Made by a program: the position numbers and the translations under genes. 64,000 nucleotides of DNA from Pseudomonas sp. BN411 (lineage in GTDB: Bacteria; Pseudomonadota; Gammaproteobacteria; Pseudomonadales; Pseudomonadaceae), in NCBI RefSeq assembly GCF_029871235.1, contig NZ_SSOM01000065.1, positions 341,120 through 405,119 of the forward strand. Direction: 5' to 3'. The notes beneath the pieces were generated by a model that had not been told where the DNA came from, did no database searches, and saw nothing but the letters and a program-made list of their open reading frames with translations. Shown here piece after piece: positions 45,426 to 55,936 of the stretch (its first letter is position 1; each line of letters starts with the position of its first letter).

Positions 45426-46538
45426 ATGCATTGCGAATCCCCGATCAAACGCCGCGTTTCGCGGAAAATCTGGGTCGGCTCCGTACCGGTGGGCGGCGAT
45501 GCGCCCATCGCCGTGCAGAGCATGACCAACACTGACACCTGCGACGTCGCCGCCACTGTGGGCCAGATCCAGCGCCTGGTGGATGCCGGCGTCGATATCG
45601 TTCGCATCTCCGTACCGGACATGGACGCAGCCGAGGCCTTCGGCCGCATCAAACAGCAGGTCCAGGTGCCGCTGGTGGCGGACATCCACTTCGACTACAA
45701 GATCGCCCTGCGCGTCGCCGAACTGGGTGTCGACTGCCTGCGCATCAACCCGGGCAACATTGGCCGCGAAGACCGCGTCCGGGCGGTGGTCGATGCCGCG
45801 CGCGACAAAGGCATCCCGATCCGCATCGGCGTCAACGCCGGTTCGCTGGAGAAGGACCTGCAGAAGAAATACGGCGAGCCCACGCCGCAGGCTCTGGTCG
45901 AGTCTGCACTGCGCCATGTGGAGCATCTCGACAAGCTGGACTTCCAGGACTTCAAGGTCAGCGTAAAGGCTTCTGACGTGTTCATGGCCGTCGAAGCCTA
46001 CCGCCTGCTGGCCAAGCAAATCGTGCAGCCGCTGCACCTGGGCATCACCGAAGCGGGTGGCCTGCGCTCCGGCACCGTGAAGTCTGCGGTAGGCCTGGGC
46101 ATGCTGCTGGCCGAAGGCATCGGCGACACCATTCGCATCTCCCTGGCGGCGGATCCGGTGGAAGAGGTCAAGGTCGGCTTCGACATCCTCAAGTCCCTGC
46201 ACCTGCGCTCCCGTGGCATCAACTTCATCGCCTGCCCGAGCTGCTCGCGGCAGAACTTCGATGTGGTCAAGACCATGAACGAGCTGGAAGGGCGCCTCGA
46301 AGACCTGCTGGTACCGATGGACGTGGCCGTAATCGGTTGTGTGGTCAACGGTCCGGGTGAAGCCAAGGAGGCCCATATCGGCCTGACCGGCGGCACCCCG
46401 AACAATCTGGTCTACATCGACGGCAAGCCGGCGCAGAAGCTGAACAACGACAACCTGGTGGACGAGCTCGAACGGCTCATCCGCGAAAAGGCGGCTGCAA
46501 AGGCCGAAGCTGACGCGGCGCTGATCGCCCGTAGCTGA
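45426..46538 (+). CDS. ispG: 4-hydroxy-3-methylbut-2-en-1-yl diphosphate synthase IspG
   Basis: 370 residues. [4Fe-4S] enzyme of the MEP isoprenoid pathway. N-terminal TIM barrel with [19 protein letters not shown], and C-terminal cluster cysteines in [13 protein letters not shown] and in [13 protein letters not shown]. Follows rodZ by 3 bp and precedes hisS by 14 bp; one operon. Confidence 0.97.
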   Translation: MHCESPIKRRVSRKIWVGSVPVGGDAPIAVQSMTNTDTCDVAATVGQIQRLVDAGVDIVRISVPDMDAAEAFGRIKQQVQVPLVADIHFDYKIALRVAELGVDCLRINPGNIGREDRVRAVVDAARDKGIPIRIGVNAGSLEKDLQKKYGEPTPQALVESALRHVEHLDKLDFQDFKVSVKASDVFMAVEAYRLLAKQIVQPLHLGITEAGGLRSGTVKSAVGLGMLLAEGIGDTIRISLAADPVEEVKVGFDILKSLHLRSRGINFIACPSCSRQNFDVVKTMNELEGRLEDLLVPMDVAVIGCVVNGPGEAKEAHIGLTGGTPNNLVYIDGKPAQKLNNDNLVDELERLIREKAAAKAEADAALIARS

Positions 46539-46552
46539 AACAAGGAACCCAC

Positions 46553-47842
46553 GTGAGCAAGACCTTGCAAGCCATTCGTGGCATGAACGACATCCTGCCG
46601 GAGCAGACGCCCGCCTGGCGTTACCTGGAAAACACCGTCGCCGACCTGCTGGATAGCTACGGTTACAAGGAAATCCGCCTGCCGATCCTCGAGTTCACCG
46701 AGCTGTTCGCCCGCGGTATCGGCGAAGGCACCGATGTGGTCGACAAGGAGATGTACACCTTCCTCGATCGCAACGAAGAGTCGCTGACCATGCGCCCGGA
46801 AGGCACTGCGGGCTGCGTGCGCGCCGTGCTGGAGCATGGCCTCACCGGTGGCGGCCAGGTGCAGAAGCTGTGGTATGCCGGCCCGATGTTCCGCTACGAG
46901 AAGCCGCAGAAGGGTCGCTACCGCCAGTTCCACCAGATGGGTGTGGAAGTCTTCAACCTGCCCGGCCCGGACATCGACGCCGAACTGATCGTGCTCACCT
47001 GGCGCCTGTGGAAAAAGCTCGGCCTGGCCGACGCCGTGACCCTGCAGCTGAACAGCCTGGGTTCCAGCGAGGCTCGCGCCCGTTACCGCGATGCCCTGGT
47101 CGCCTACCTGCAGGATCGTTACGACCTGCTGGACGAAGATAGCCAGCGCCGCCTGACCACCAATCCGCTGCGTATCCTCGACAGCAAGGACGGCGGTACC
47201 CAGGCCGTGTTGGTGGATGCGCCGACTCTGCACGACTACCTGGATGAAGAGTCCCTGGCCCACTTCGAAGGCCTCAAGGCGCGTCTGGATGCCGTGGGTA
47301 TCCGCTACGAAATCAACCAGAAGCTGGTGCGCGGCCTGGACTACTACAGCCGCACCGTCTTCGAGTGGGTGACCGACAAGCTCGGCTCCCAGGGCACCGT
47401 CTGTGCCGGTGGCCGCTACGACGGCCTGGTCACCCAGTTCGGCGGCAAGCCGACTCCGGGCGTGGGTTACGCCATGGGCGTCGAGCGCCTGGTGCTGCTG
47501 CTGGAAACCCTCGGCCTGGTACCGGATGAGCTGAACAGCCCGGCCGACGTCTATATCTGCGCCTTCGGCGAAGCCGCCGAGCTGGCCGCCCTCGGCCTTT
47601 CCGAGCAGCTGCGCGATGCGGTTCCGGGCCTGCGCCTGCTGGTCAATGCCGGTGCCGGCAGCTTCAAGAGCCAGTTCAAGAAGGCCGACAAGAGCGGTGC
47701 CCAGTACGCGTTGATCCTGGGGGACGACGAACTGGCCAAGCGCGTGGTAGGTTGCAAGCCGCTTCGCGACGACAGCGAACAACAAAATATTGCCTGGGAT
47801 GCTCTGGCTGAGCATCTCGCTGCCTGCTTGAAGCGGGCTTGA
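46553..47842 (+). CDS. hisS: histidyl-tRNA synthetase
   Basis: 429 residues, class II synthetase. Motif 2 is around [21 protein letters not shown], the histidine-binding motif is [15 protein letters not shown], and motif 3 is [15 protein letters not shown]. The start is a GTG at 46553 with AAGGA upstream, giving the usual [14 protein letters not shown]-terminus. Confidence 0.97.
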   Translation: MSKTLQAIRGMNDILPEQTPAWRYLENTVADLLDSYGYKEIRLPILEFTELFARGIGEGTDVVDKEMYTFLDRNEESLTMRPEGTAGCVRAVLEHGLTGGGQVQKLWYAGPMFRYEKPQKGRYRQFHQMGVEVFNLPGPDIDAELIVLTWRLWKKLGLADAVTLQLNSLGSSEARARYRDALVAYLQDRYDLLDEDSQRRLTTNPLRILDSKDGGTQAVLVDAPTLHDYLDEESLAHFEGLKARLDAVGIRYEINQKLVRGLDYYSRTVFEWVTDKLGSQGTVCAGGRYDGLVTQFGGKPTPGVGYAMGVERLVLLLETLGLVPDELNSPADVYICAFGEAAELAALGLSEQLRDAVPGLRLLVNAGAGSFKSQFKKADKSGAQYALILGDDELAKRVVGCKPLRDDSEQQNIAWDALAEHLAACLKRA

Positions 47843-47873
47843 GCATCCAAAGATCAGGAGTACGGGGTTAAGC

Positions 47874-48512
47874 ATGCAGACTGAAGAAGAACAGATTGCG
47901 CAGTTCAGGGACTGGTGGCAGCGCAACGGCAAACCCATGCTCACTGGCGGCGCACTGGCGCTGGCGGTGGTCTTCGGTTGGCAGGCCTGGCAGAAGTACG
48001 AAACCAATCAGGCCCAGGGCGCCTCGGTCGTTTACCAGCAACTGCTGGAAACCGCGCTGAACCCCAGCGGCACTCCGGATTCGGCCAAGGTCGCCGAACT
48101 GGCCGGCAAACTGAAGAGTGACTTCGGTGGCACCCACTACGCCCAGTACGGCAGCCTGTTCGTGGCCAAGGTCGCGGTCGACGCCGGCAAGCTTGACGAC
48201 GCCGCTGCCGAACTCAAGGCCGTGCTCGACAAGCCCGCCGATGCGACCCTCGGCGAACTCGCCCGCCAGCGCCTGGCCCGTGTCCTGGCCGCCCAGGGCA
48301 AGGCCGAAGATGCCCTCAAGCTGCTGGAAGGCGACGCCGACAAGGCCTTCTCTGCCAGCCGCGAAGAACTCAAGGGTGACCTGCTGGTGCAGCTGGGTCG
48401 CGCCGATGACGCGCATGCCGCCTACCTGAAAGCCAAGGCCGCACTGCCCGAAGACGCCGCCGTAGGTGGCCTGCAGATGAAGCTCGACGACCTGGCAAAA
48501 GGGGACGCGTGA
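47874..48512 (+). CDS. YfgM-type TPR protein, SecYEG-associated
   Basis: 212 residues. An N-terminal cytoplasmic segment (EEEQIAQFRDWWQRNG), one membrane helix (about 23-40, LTGGALALAVVFGWQAW), then TPR-like helical repeats in the periplasm. Called ancillary SecYEG translocon subunit or YfgM; it helps hand secreted proteins to periplasmic chaperones. Sits between hisS and bamB, the conserved place for yfgM. Confidence 0.9.
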   Translation: MQTEEEQIAQFRDWWQRNGKPMLTGGALALAVVFGWQAWQKYETNQAQGASVVYQQLLETALNPSGTPDSAKVAELAGKLKSDFGGTHYAQYGSLFVAKVAVDAGKLDDAAAELKAVLDKPADATLGELARQRLARVLAAQGKAEDALKLLEGDADKAFSASREELKGDLLVQLGRADDAHAAYLKAKAALPEDAAVGGLQMKLDDLAKGDA

Positions 48513-48513
48513 C

Positions 48514-49656
48514 GTGATGCGCTGGAAGAATGCCGCAGTGCTGGCCCTGGCCGTTCTGGCCGTGGGCTGCAGCAGCAACAGCAAGAAGGAACTGCCGCCG
48601 GCCGAGCTGCCCGATATCACTGAAGAGGTGAGTCTGGACAAGGGTTGGAGCCGCTCCATTGGCGATGGCCAGGGCGAGACCTACAACCTGCTGGTGCCCG
48701 CCGTCGACGGCGACACCATCTATGCCTCGGACGTCAACGGCGAGGTCATGGCGCTCAACCGCTTCAATGGCGACGTGATCTGGAAGCAGGACCTGGAACT
48801 CCCGGTATCCGGCGCCGTGGGCGTTGGCTATGGCCTGGTGATGGTCGGCACCCTGAAGGGTGAAGTCGTTGCCCTGGACGCCACCAACGGTGAAGAAAAA
48901 TGGCGCGCCCGCGTCAACGGCGAAGTGCTGGCCCCGGCGGCCAACAACGGTGACGTGGTGGTCGTGCAGACCCAGAACGACACCCTGTTCGGTTTCGATG
49001 CCGCCACCGGCAACCAGCTCTGGATCTACGAGAACACCCCGGCGGTGCTGACCCTGCGTGGTACTGGCGCGCCTGTCGTGACCAACAACCTGGCCGTGGC
49101 CGGCCTGTCCACCGGCAAGGTGCTCGCGCTGGATATCAAGCGCGGCATTCCGGTCTGGGAACAGCGCGTGGCAGTGCCCCAAGGCCGTTCCGAACTGGAT
49201 CGCGTCGTGGACATCGACGGTGGCCTGCTGCTGTCCGGTGGCACCCTCTACGTGGCCACCTACCAGGGCCGAGTCGCTGCCCTGGATCTGGAGAGCGGCC
49301 GTGTGCTCTGGCAGCGCGAAGCGTCCAGCTACGCTGGCGTCGCCCAGGGCTTCGGCAACGTCTACGTGAGCCTGGCCAACGGCACCGTGGAAGGTGTGGA
49401 TGAGCGTTCCGCCTCCGCCCTGTGGAGCAACGACGCGCTGGCCCGCCGCCAGCTGTCCGCTCCGGAAGTCTTCTCCAGCTACGTGGCTGTGGGCGACTTC
49501 GAAGGTTACCTGCACCTGCTGAGCCAGGTGGACGGTCACTTCGTCGGCCGCACGAAGATCGACGGCGACGGCCTGCGTGCCCGTCCGCTGGTGGTCGGCG
49601 AGTGGATGTATGCCTACGGCAATGGCGGAAAGCTGGTCGGCCTGACCATCCGCTAA
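48514..49656 (+). CDS. bamB: outer-membrane assembly lipoprotein BamB
   Basis: 380 residues. Signal peptide with lipobox AVGC (Cys about 19) followed by an eight-bladed beta-propeller of PQQ-like repeats (for example VIWKQDLELPV, EEKWRARVNGE, LLWSND-type blades). Part of the BAM complex. The GTG at 48514 is 8 bases after GGGGA; the adjacent ATG at 48517 would remove one residue. A terminator follows. Confidence 0.95.
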   Translation: MMRWKNAAVLALAVLAVGCSSNSKKELPPAELPDITEEVSLDKGWSRSIGDGQGETYNLLVPAVDGDTIYASDVNGEVMALNRFNGDVIWKQDLELPVSGAVGVGYGLVMVGTLKGEVVALDATNGEEKWRARVNGEVLAPAANNGDVVVVQTQNDTLFGFDAATGNQLWIYENTPAVLTLRGTGAPVVTNNLAVAGLSTGKVLALDIKRGIPVWEQRVAVPQGRSELDRVVDIDGGLLLSGGTLYVATYQGRVAALDLESGRVLWQREASSYAGVAQGFGNVYVSLANGTVEGVDERSASALWSNDALARRQLSAPEVFSSYVAVGDFEGYLHLLSQVDGHFVGRTKIDGDGLRARPLVVGEWMYAYGNGGKLVGLTIR

Positions 49657-49673
49657 GCTGAAGCTTGATACCC

Positions 49674-49710
49674 GGCCGCTGCCGTCGAACGGCAGCGGCC
49701 TTTGTGTTTT
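49674..49710 (+). terminator. terminator after bamB
   Basis: GGCCGCTGCCG (49674-49684) pairs with CGGCAGCGGCC (49690-49700), followed by TTTGTGTTTT. Confidence 0.85.
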
Positions 49711-49734
49711 ATGAAATAACGAATGGAGAGCCTC

Positions 49735-51213
49735 ATGGTTCCCGTAATCGCCCTGGTGGGTCGGCCAAACGTCGGCAAGTCCACCCTGTTCAACCGCCTG
49801 ACCAAGACCCGTAACGCGATCGTCGCGGAATACGCAGGTCTCACCCGTGACCGCCAGTACGGCGAGGCGAAGTGGCAGGGTCGCACCTATATCGTCATCG
49901 ACACCGGAGGTATCTCCGGCGATGAGGAAGGCATCGACGCAAAAATGGCTGAGCAGTCGCTGCAGGCCATTGAAGAAGCCGATGCAGTGCTCTTCATGGT
50001 CGACTCCCGCGCCGGGATGACTGCGTCCGACCAGATGATCGCCGAGCACCTGCGCAAGCGGAACAAGCGCAGCTTCCTGGTGGCCAACAAGGTCGACACC
50101 GTTGACCCGGATATCGCCCGCGCCGAGTTCAGCCCTCTGGGCCTGGGCGACGCCTTGCCGATTGCTGCCGCTCACGGCCGTGGCATCAGCCAGATGCTGC
50201 AGGAAGCGCTGGGCGTGTTTCCCCGTGACGACCAGGCCGACGAGGAAGAAGCGGCCGAAGCCGAAGTGGTTGCGGAAGGCGAAGAAGCCAAGCGCATTCC
50301 CGGCCCGAGCGAGAAGGACGGCATCAAGATCGCCATCATCGGTCGCCCCAACGTCGGCAAGTCCACGCTGGTCAACCGCATGCTCGGTGAAGAACGGGTG
50401 ATCGTTTACGACCAGGCCGGCACCACCCGCGACAGTATCTACATTCCCTTCGAGCGCAACGAAGAGAAGTACACCCTCATCGACACCGCTGGCGTACGCC
50501 GTCGCGGCAAGATCTTCGAGGCTGTGGAAAAGTTCTCGGTGGTGAAAACCCTGCAAGCCATCCAGGACGCCAACGTGGTGGTCTTCGTGATGGACGCCCG
50601 CGAAGGCGTGGTCGAACACGACCTCAACCTGCTGGGCTTCGTGCTGGAAACCGGCCGCGCGCTGGTCATTGCCCTGAACAAGTGGGACGGCATGGAGCCG
50701 AGTGAGCGCGACTACGTGAAGACCGAGCTGGAGCGCCGGCTGTTCTTCGTCGATTTCGCCGACATCCACTTCATTTCCGCGTTGCACGGCACTGGCGTCG
50801 GTCACCTGTACAAGTCGGTGCAGGACTCGTTCCGCTCGGCCATCACCCGTTGGCCGACCAGCCGCCTGACCCAGATCCTCGAAGACGCGGTGCAGGAGCA
50901 CCAGCCGCCGCTGGTCAACGGTCGCCGCATCAAGCTGCGCTACGCCCACCTGGGTGGTGCCAACCCGCCGCTGATCGTGATCCACGGCAACCAGGTGGAA
51001 TCGGTGCCGAAGTCCTACTCGCGCTATCTGGAAAATACCTACCGGCGCGTGCTCAAGCTGGTCGGTACGCCGATCCGCATCGAGTACAAGGGGGGCGAGA
51101 ACCCCTACGAGGGCAAGAAGAACACGCTGACCGAGCGTCAGGTGAACAAGAAGCGCCGCCTCATGTCGCACCACAAGAAGGCCGACAAGAAGCGCCGCGA
51201 CAAGAAGCGCTGA
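49735..51213 (+). CDS. der: ribosome assembly GTPase Der (EngA)
   Basis: 492 residues. Two tandem GTPase domains: GRPNVGKST near residue 8 with DTGGIS and NKVD, and again GRPNVGKST near residue 203 with DTAGV and NKWD. A C-terminal KH-like domain and a basic tail ([12 protein letters not shown]) follow. Acts in 50S maturation. The acidic linker ([17 protein letters not shown]) between the domains is normal. ATG 49735 has GGAG 6 bases upstream. Confidence 0.97.
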   Translation: MVPVIALVGRPNVGKSTLFNRLTKTRNAIVAEYAGLTRDRQYGEAKWQGRTYIVIDTGGISGDEEGIDAKMAEQSLQAIEEADAVLFMVDSRAGMTASDQMIAEHLRKRNKRSFLVANKVDTVDPDIARAEFSPLGLGDALPIAAAHGRGISQMLQEALGVFPRDDQADEEEAAEAEVVAEGEEAKRIPGPSEKDGIKIAIIGRPNVGKSTLVNRMLGEERVIVYDQAGTTRDSIYIPFERNEEKYTLIDTAGVRRRGKIFEAVEKFSVVKTLQAIQDANVVVFVMDAREGVVEHDLNLLGFVLETGRALVIALNKWDGMEPSERDYVKTELERRLFFVDFADIHFISALHGTGVGHLYKSVQDSFRSAITRWPTSRLTQILEDAVQEHQPPLVNGRRIKLRYAHLGGANPPLIVIHGNQVESVPKSYSRYLENTYRRVLKLVGTPIRIEYKGGENPYEGKKNTLTERQVNKKRRLMSHHKKADKKRRDKKR

Positions 51214-51228
51214 TTGATCGATACGAAA

Positions 51229-51254
51229 GAGGGCGCCCTGGGGCGCCTTTTTTC
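51229..51254 (+). terminator. terminator after der
   Basis: GGCGCC repeats at 51232-51237 and 51242-51247 form the stem, followed by seven T. Confidence 0.85.
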
Positions 51255-51277
51255 TTTCCGGGAGGAACCCGTCTTTT

Positions 51278-51342
51278 GTAGGAGCGAGCTCTGCTCGCGA
51301 ATCGGGCTGGCACGCTGTTTCGCGAGCAGAGCTCGCTCCTAC
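51278..51342. repeat. REP-type palindrome
   Basis: GTAGGAGCGAGCTCTGCTCG at 51278 and its reverse complement ending at 51342 make a 23-bp stem. The repeat matches the 3919-3977 copy almost exactly. Confidence 0.85.
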
Positions 51343-51417
51343 CGGCATTCCTGTGGTCGCGAAACCCCTCAGGGCTTAAGCTATGACCCACTTTCCAGTC
51401 GCCAGCAGCCTGAAGAA

Positions 51418-52566
51418 ATGATCGCCAGCAAGTTGCCCAACGTCGGCACCACCATCTTCACCCGCATGTCCCAGCTCGCCGCAGAAGTCGGCGCTATCAA
51501 CCTGTCCCAGGGCTTCCCGGATTTCTCCGCGCCAGCCGCCCTGTGCGATGCGGTCGGCCGGCACATCGCCGCTGGGCATAACCAATACGCCCCGATGACC
51601 GGCCTGCCCGCCCTGCGCGAGCAGGTGGCGGCCAAAGTGGCCACTTTCTATGGCCGCGCGGTCAGCGCCGATGCCGAGGTGACTATCACGCCCGGCGCCA
51701 CCGAAGCGATTTTCTGCGCCATCCAGGCGGTGGTCCGTGCCGGCGACGAGGTGATCGTCCTCGATCCGTGCTACGACAGCTACGAGCCATCCGTGGAGCT
51801 GGCCGGCGGCCGTTGCGTCCATGTGCCGCTGGCGCTGCCGGGCTTCTGCATCGATTGGCAGCGCATGCGCGACGCGTTGAGCCCGCGTACCCGCATGATC
51901 ATCCTCAACAGTCCGCACAACCCCAGTGGCGCGCTGATTTCCCGCGCTGAACTGGACCAGTTGGCCGAGCTGATCCGTGGCCGCGATATCTACCTGGTCT
52001 CGGACGAGGTCTATGAGCACCTGGTGTTCGACGGCGTCAGCCATGTCAGCGTGCTGGCTCATGACGAACTCTACGCCCGCGCCTTCGTGGTCAGCTCCTT
52101 CGGCAAGACCTATCACGTCACCGGCTGGAAGACCGGCTACGTAGTCGCCCCGCCGGCGCTCTCCGCCGAGTTGCGCAAGGTCCACCAGTACGTGAATTTC
52201 TGCGGCGTCACTCCGCTGCAGTGGGCATTGGCCGATTTCATGACGGCGCATCCGGAGCACCTGGCCGAACTGCCGGGCTTCTACCAGGCCAAGCGTGACC
52301 TGTTCTGCGACCTGTTGGCCGGCTCGCGCTTCGGCTTCACTCGCGCTGCCGGTACTTACTTCCAGTTGGTGGACTACAGCGCCATCCGCGACGACCTGGA
52401 CGACGTGGCCATGTCCGAGTGGCTGACCCGTGAGCATGGCGTGGCCGCCATCCCGGTCTCGGTGTTCTACCAGCAGGCACCCAAGGACCTGCGCATGGTG
52501 CGGTTCTGCTTCGCCAAACGTGAGGAGACGCTGCGTCAGGCGGCGGAAAAGCTATGCGCGATCTGA
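51418..52566 (+). CDS. PLP-dependent methionine/glutamine aminotransferase (YbdL type)
   Basis: 382 residues, fold type I aminotransferase. Cofactor segments are AINLSQGFPDFSAP, NSPHNPSGALIS, VSDEVYEHLVFDG and the PLP lysine in SSFGKTYHVTGWKTGY. Similar to E. coli YbdL and to glutamine transaminase K/methionine aminotransferases. The ATG at 51418 is the first start consistent with the family; the longer open frame runs through the REP element. It overlaps the downstream amidase gene by 13 bases, suggesting the two work together on glutamine/2-oxoglutaramate or methionine salvage. Confidence 0.88.
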   Translation: MIASKLPNVGTTIFTRMSQLAAEVGAINLSQGFPDFSAPAALCDAVGRHIAAGHNQYAPMTGLPALREQVAAKVATFYGRAVSADAEVTITPGATEAIFCAIQAVVRAGDEVIVLDPCYDSYEPSVELAGGRCVHVPLALPGFCIDWQRMRDALSPRTRMIILNSPHNPSGALISRAELDQLAELIRGRDIYLVSDEVYEHLVFDGVSHVSVLAHDELYARAFVVSSFGKTYHVTGWKTGYVVAPPALSAELRKVHQYVNFCGVTPLQWALADFMTAHPEHLAELPGFYQAKRDLFCDLLAGSRFGFTRAAGTYFQLVDYSAIRDDLDDVAMSEWLTREHGVAAIPVSVFYQQAPKDLRMVRFCFAKREETLRQAAEKLCAI

Positions 52567-53348
52567 CCACCTTGCCCGACCTCAAGCTGGCCCTGGTGCA
52601 GACCACCCTGGCCTGGCATGACTGCGCCGCCAACCACGCGCACTTCGAAGCGCTGCTGGAGCAGGCGAGGGGGGCGGACCTGATCGTCCTGCCGGAGATG
52701 TTCACCACCGGCTTCTCCATGGATTCGGCGGCCCTCGCCGAACCCGAACAGGGTCCGACCCACGCCTGGCTGCGCGAACAGGCCAGTCGCCTCGATGCGG
52801 TGATCACCGGCAGCCTCATCATCCAGGCCGCCGACGGCAGCCACCGTAACCGCCTGCTCTGGGCGCGTCCGGACGGTGAAGTCCTGCATTACGACAAGCG
52901 ACACCTGTTCCGCATGGCAGGCGAGCACAAGCACTACACGCCGGGCGAAACCCAGGCGCTGTTCGAGCTCAAAGGCTGGCGGGTGCGTCCGCTGATCTGC
53001 TACGACCTGCGCTTCCCGGTGTGGAGCCGTGATCCGCACGACACCGACCTGCTGCTCTACACCGCCAACTGGCCGGCTGCCCGTCGCCATCACTGGAACC
53101 GCCTGCTGCCGGCGCGCGCCATCGAGAATTTGTGCTTTGTCGCGGCGGTGAACCGTGTAGGGATCGATGGCAAGGGGCATGGCTACAGCGGCGACAGCCA
53201 GGTTTTGGACTTCCAGGGCGAAAGCCTGCTGGATGCCGGCGATGGTGACGGCGTGTTCTTCGCCAGCCTGTCGGCTTCGCAACTGGCGGCTTATCGCGAG
53301 CGCTTCCCAGCGATGCGTGATGCGGACGCCTTCGACCTGCATCTCTGA
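52554..53348 (+). CDS. nitrilase-superfamily omega-amidase (YafV/NIT2 type)
   Basis: 264 residues. The catalytic triad is visible: Glu48 in LPEMFTTGF, Lys in HYDKRHLF and Cys in LICYDLRFPVW. Omega-amidases hydrolyse 2-oxoglutaramate or 2-oxosuccinamate, the product that makes glutamine transamination irreversible. The 13-base overlap with the aminotransferase gene supports this role. Broader nitrilase activity cannot be excluded. Confidence 0.88.
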   Translation: MRDLTTLPDLKLALVQTTLAWHDCAANHAHFEALLEQARGADLIVLPEMFTTGFSMDSAALAEPEQGPTHAWLREQASRLDAVITGSLIIQAADGSHRNRLLWARPDGEVLHYDKRHLFRMAGEHKHYTPGETQALFELKGWRVRPLICYDLRFPVWSRDPHDTDLLLYTANWPAARRHHWNRLLPARAIENLCFVAAVNRVGIDGKGHGYSGDSQVLDFQGESLLDAGDGDGVFFASLSASQLAAYRERFPAMRDADAFDLHL

Positions 53349-53361
53349 GCCCGGAGCGACC

Positions 53362-53727
53362 ATGAGCGAACACAAGCCGCTACCTGCCGAAGGCAACCTG
53401 CTGGTGGCGGGGGAGAAGGTCTACAACACGCCGGTGGAAGTCACCCTGGCGGTCATCGGCGGCAAGTGGAAGTCGCTGCTGGTCTATCACCTGATCCCCG
53501 AGGCGCGGCGCTTCTCCGAGCTCAAGCGACTGGTGCCTGGCATCACTGAGAAGATGCTGACCCAGCAGCTGCGGGAGCTTGAGCGCGACGGCATTGTCTC
53601 GCGCACTGTGTATGCCGAAGTGCCACCGAGGGTCGAGTACCGCCTGACCGAGCATGGCTTGAGTCTGAAGCCGGTGCTGGATTCCATGTGCGCATGGGGT
53701 AAGTGCCACTGGCAGCAGCAGGGATAG
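53362..53727 (+). CDS. HxlR-family transcriptional regulator
   Basis: 121 residues. Single winged-helix domain with VTLAVIGGKWKSLLVYHL, RRFSELKRLVPGITEKMLTQ and the wing VPPRVEYRLTEHG. No conserved redox cysteine pair is obvious; one Cys is near the C-terminus. GGAG precedes ATG 53362. Located 13 bp after the amidase, it may be cotranscribed. The regulated gene is unknown. Confidence 0.88.
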   Translation: MSEHKPLPAEGNLLVAGEKVYNTPVEVTLAVIGGKWKSLLVYHLIPEARRFSELKRLVPGITEKMLTQQLRELERDGIVSRTVYAEVPPRVEYRLTEHGLSLKPVLDSMCAWGKCHWQQQG

Positions 53728-53746
53728 GTCGGATCCCCGTGCTCAA

Positions 53747-53844
53747 TGTAGGGGCGAATTCATTCGCCAAGGGCGGAGTAGCCGCCCCAATTGGGATCCG
53801 ATAACGGACCTGCGGCCCGTTTGGCGATTGAAATCGCCCCCACA
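53747..53844. repeat. REP-type repeats
   Basis: A GGGGCGAATTCATTCGCC unit at 53750 and an inverted TTTGGCGATTGAAATCGCCCCC unit near the end flank a GACCTGCGGCCCG core. Matches the repeats near 3.8, 6.9 and 14.3 kb. Confidence 0.75.
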
Positions 53845-53866
53845 AGGAATAGGCCCACGGACAAAA

Positions 53867-53896
53867 GAAAACCCCGCCGGATGGCGGGGTTTTTTA
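53867..53896. terminator. bidirectional terminator (HxlR gene / leuA)
   Basis: ACCCCGCC (53871-53878) and GGCGGGGT (53883-53890) form the stem, with A residues before and a T-run after. Confidence 0.92.
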
Positions 53897-53910
53897 TTGC
53901 GCTATCGGCT

Positions 53911-55581
53911 TCAGGCCGCTTCGGCCTCGGCCTGGCTCAGGGCGCGATTGAGGGCGCTGAACAGGCCACGGAAGCTGGCGGTGGTGATGTTCTCGTCGAT
54001 GCCGATACCGTGCAGGGCACGGCCGCCGTTGACGCGCAACTCGATGTAGGCCGCGGCCTTGGCGTTGGTGCCGGCGCCGATGGCGTGCTCGGAGTAGTCC
54101 ATGATCTCTACCTTCACCGGCAGGCTGGCCACCAGGGCTTCCAGCGGGCCCTTGCCCATGCCGCGCAGGTGCTGGGTTTCACCGTTGAACTGAACTTCGA
54201 TATCCACGGCGCTGGTGCCGTTCTCTTCCTGCAGGCGATGTCCTTTCAGGGTGAACGGAGTGCTGGCCTGCAGGTACTCGGCGTCCAGCAGCTTGTAGAT
54301 CTGCTCGGCGGTCATTTCCAGGCCCAGGCGATCAGTTTCCTTCTGCACCACCTGGCTGAACTCGATCTGCATGCGGCGCGGCAGGCTGATTCCGTATTCC
54401 TGCTCCAGCAGGAAGGTGATGCCGCCCTTGCCGGACTGGCTGTTGACGCGGATTACCGCCTCGTAGCTGCGGCCGATGTCGGCCGGGTCGATCGGCAGGT
54501 AGGGCACTTCCCAGACGCCGTCTTCCTTCTGCTGGGCGAAGCCCTTGCGGATAGCATCCTGGTGGGAGCCGGAGAAGGCGGTATGCACCAGGTCGCCCAC
54601 GTAGGGGTGACGCGGGTGGACCGGCAGTTGGTTGCACTCTTCGACGACCTTGCGCACGGCATCGATGTCGGAGAAGTCCAGTTGCGGGTGCAGGCCCTGG
54701 GTGTACATGTTCAGCGCCAGGGTCACCAGGTCGACGTTGCCGGTGCGCTCACCATTGCCAAACAGGCAGCCTTCAACGCGGTCGGCGCCGGCCATCAGGC
54801 CCAGTTCGGTGGCGGCCACGCCGGTGCCACGGTCGTTGTGGGTGTGCAGGCTGATGATCACGGAGTCACGACGGCTGACGTGGCGACCGAACCATTCGAT
54901 CTGGTCGGCGTACACGTTCGGCGTGGCGCATTCCACGGTGGCCGGCAGGTTGAGGATGATCTTCTTCTCAGGAGTCGGCTGCCATACGTCGATCACGGCG
55001 TCGCAGACTTCCACGGCGAACTCCAGCTCAGTGGAGCTGAAGATTTCCGGCGAGTACTGGAAGGTCCAGTCGGTGCCGGGCTGCTCGGCGGCCAGCTTCT
55101 TGATCAGTTTGGCGGCGTTGGTGGCGATCTCGACCACGCCGGCCTTGTCCTGATTGAAGACGATGCGGCGGAAGGACGGCGCAGTGGCGTTGTAGACGTG
55201 GACGATGGCCTTCTTCGCGCCCTTCAGGGACTCGAAGGTGCGGGTGATCAGGTCTTCGCGGGCCTGGGTCAGCACCTGGATGGTCACGTCATCGGGGATG
55301 TGGCCGCCTTCGATCAGCTCGCGAACGAAGTTGAAATCGGTATCCGAGGCCGACGGGAAGGCCACCTCGATTTCCTTCAGGCCCACCTGCACCAGGGTCT
55401 TGAAAAAACGCATCTTCTTCTGCGCGTCCATCGGCTCGATCAGCGACTGGTTGCCGTCGCGCAGGTCGGAGCTGCACCAGATCGGTACTTCAGTGATGGT
55501 CTTCGACGGCCAGGTACGGTCCGGCAGGTTGATGGCCGGGAACGGACGGTACTTGTTGGACGGGTCTTTCAGCATGCTCAT
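53911..55581 (-). CDS. leuA: 2-isopropylmalate synthase
   Basis: 556 residues. First committed step of leucine synthesis: acetyl-CoA plus 2-oxoisovalerate. Class II aldolase-type barrel with [13 protein letters not shown], the metal motif [11 protein letters not shown] and a C-terminal regulatory LeuA dimer domain (from about 430) that binds leucine. Belongs to the longer LeuA type found in Pseudomonas and actinobacteria. A leucine-rich leader peptide is encoded upstream. AAGGA lies before ATG 55581. Confidence 0.96.
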   Translation of the reverse strand: MSMLKDPSNKYRPFPAINLPDRTWPSKTITEVPIWCSSDLRDGNQSLIEPMDAQKKMRFFKTLVQVGLKEIEVAFPSASDTDFNFVRELIEGGHIPDDVTIQVLTQAREDLITRTFESLKGAKKAIVHVYNATAPSFRRIVFNQDKAGVVEIATNAAKLIKKLAAEQPGTDWTFQYSPEIFSSTELEFAVEVCDAVIDVWQPTPEKKIILNLPATVECATPNVYADQIEWFGRHVSRRDSVIISLHTHNDRGTGVAATELGLMAGADRVEGCLFGNGERTGNVDLVTLALNMYTQGLHPQLDFSDIDAVRKVVEECNQLPVHPRHPYVGDLVHTAFSGSHQDAIRKGFAQQKEDGVWEVPYLPIDPADIGRSYEAVIRVNSQSGKGGITFLLEQEYGISLPRRMQIEFSQVVQKETDRLGLEMTAEQIYKLLDAEYLQASTPFTLKGHRLQEENGTSAVDIEVQFNGETQHLRGMGKGPLEALVASLPVKVEIMDYSEHAIGAGTNAKAAAYIELRVNGGRALHGIGIDENITTASFRGLFSALNRALSQAEAEAA

Positions 55582-55659
55582 GGGGCAAATCCTTTTTACT
55601 GCGGGCCGTGTGATGGTCGGCCAGGCATTGGAAATCGGCGGGTGCGGCGGAGGTGGGAT

Positions 55660-55737
55660 TCAGCCACGCAGTCGGGGGCTGACCAGTCGCAGGCAGGCGT
55701 GTTGACGCAGAAGGATGAGAGTGTGTGCGGTTTTCAT
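55660..55737 (-). CDS. candidate leucine-rich leader peptide of leuA
   Basis: A 25-codon frame starting ATG 55737 encodes a peptide beginning MKTAHTLILLRQ and ending PRLRG. It has six leucines plus Ile and Val, and stops 78 bp before leuA. The Leu run TLILL near its start is what a leucine-sensing attenuation leader would show. No Rho-independent terminator with a T-run is seen between it and leuA, so control by coupling or Rho-dependent termination is more likely than a classical attenuator. Too short to assign by homology. Confidence 0.65.
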   Translation of the reverse strand: MKTAHTLILLRQHACLRLVSPRLRG

Positions 55738-55936
55738 AGGGGCTAACCCTATTCATCGTGAGTGAATATGGCAAGCATCGCGGAAAAAATGGTGAAAAAG
55801 AGCGCAAGAATCTGCAAGGAGGGAAAATATTGCGTGAATGCGGCGGGTTTCTAGGAATGATTGCGCGGCTTATTTGTCGAGAGGCAGCCAGCCCGCGAAA
55901 GGCCCGTTGCCGGGCAATCCGCGGGCAGCCACCGGA

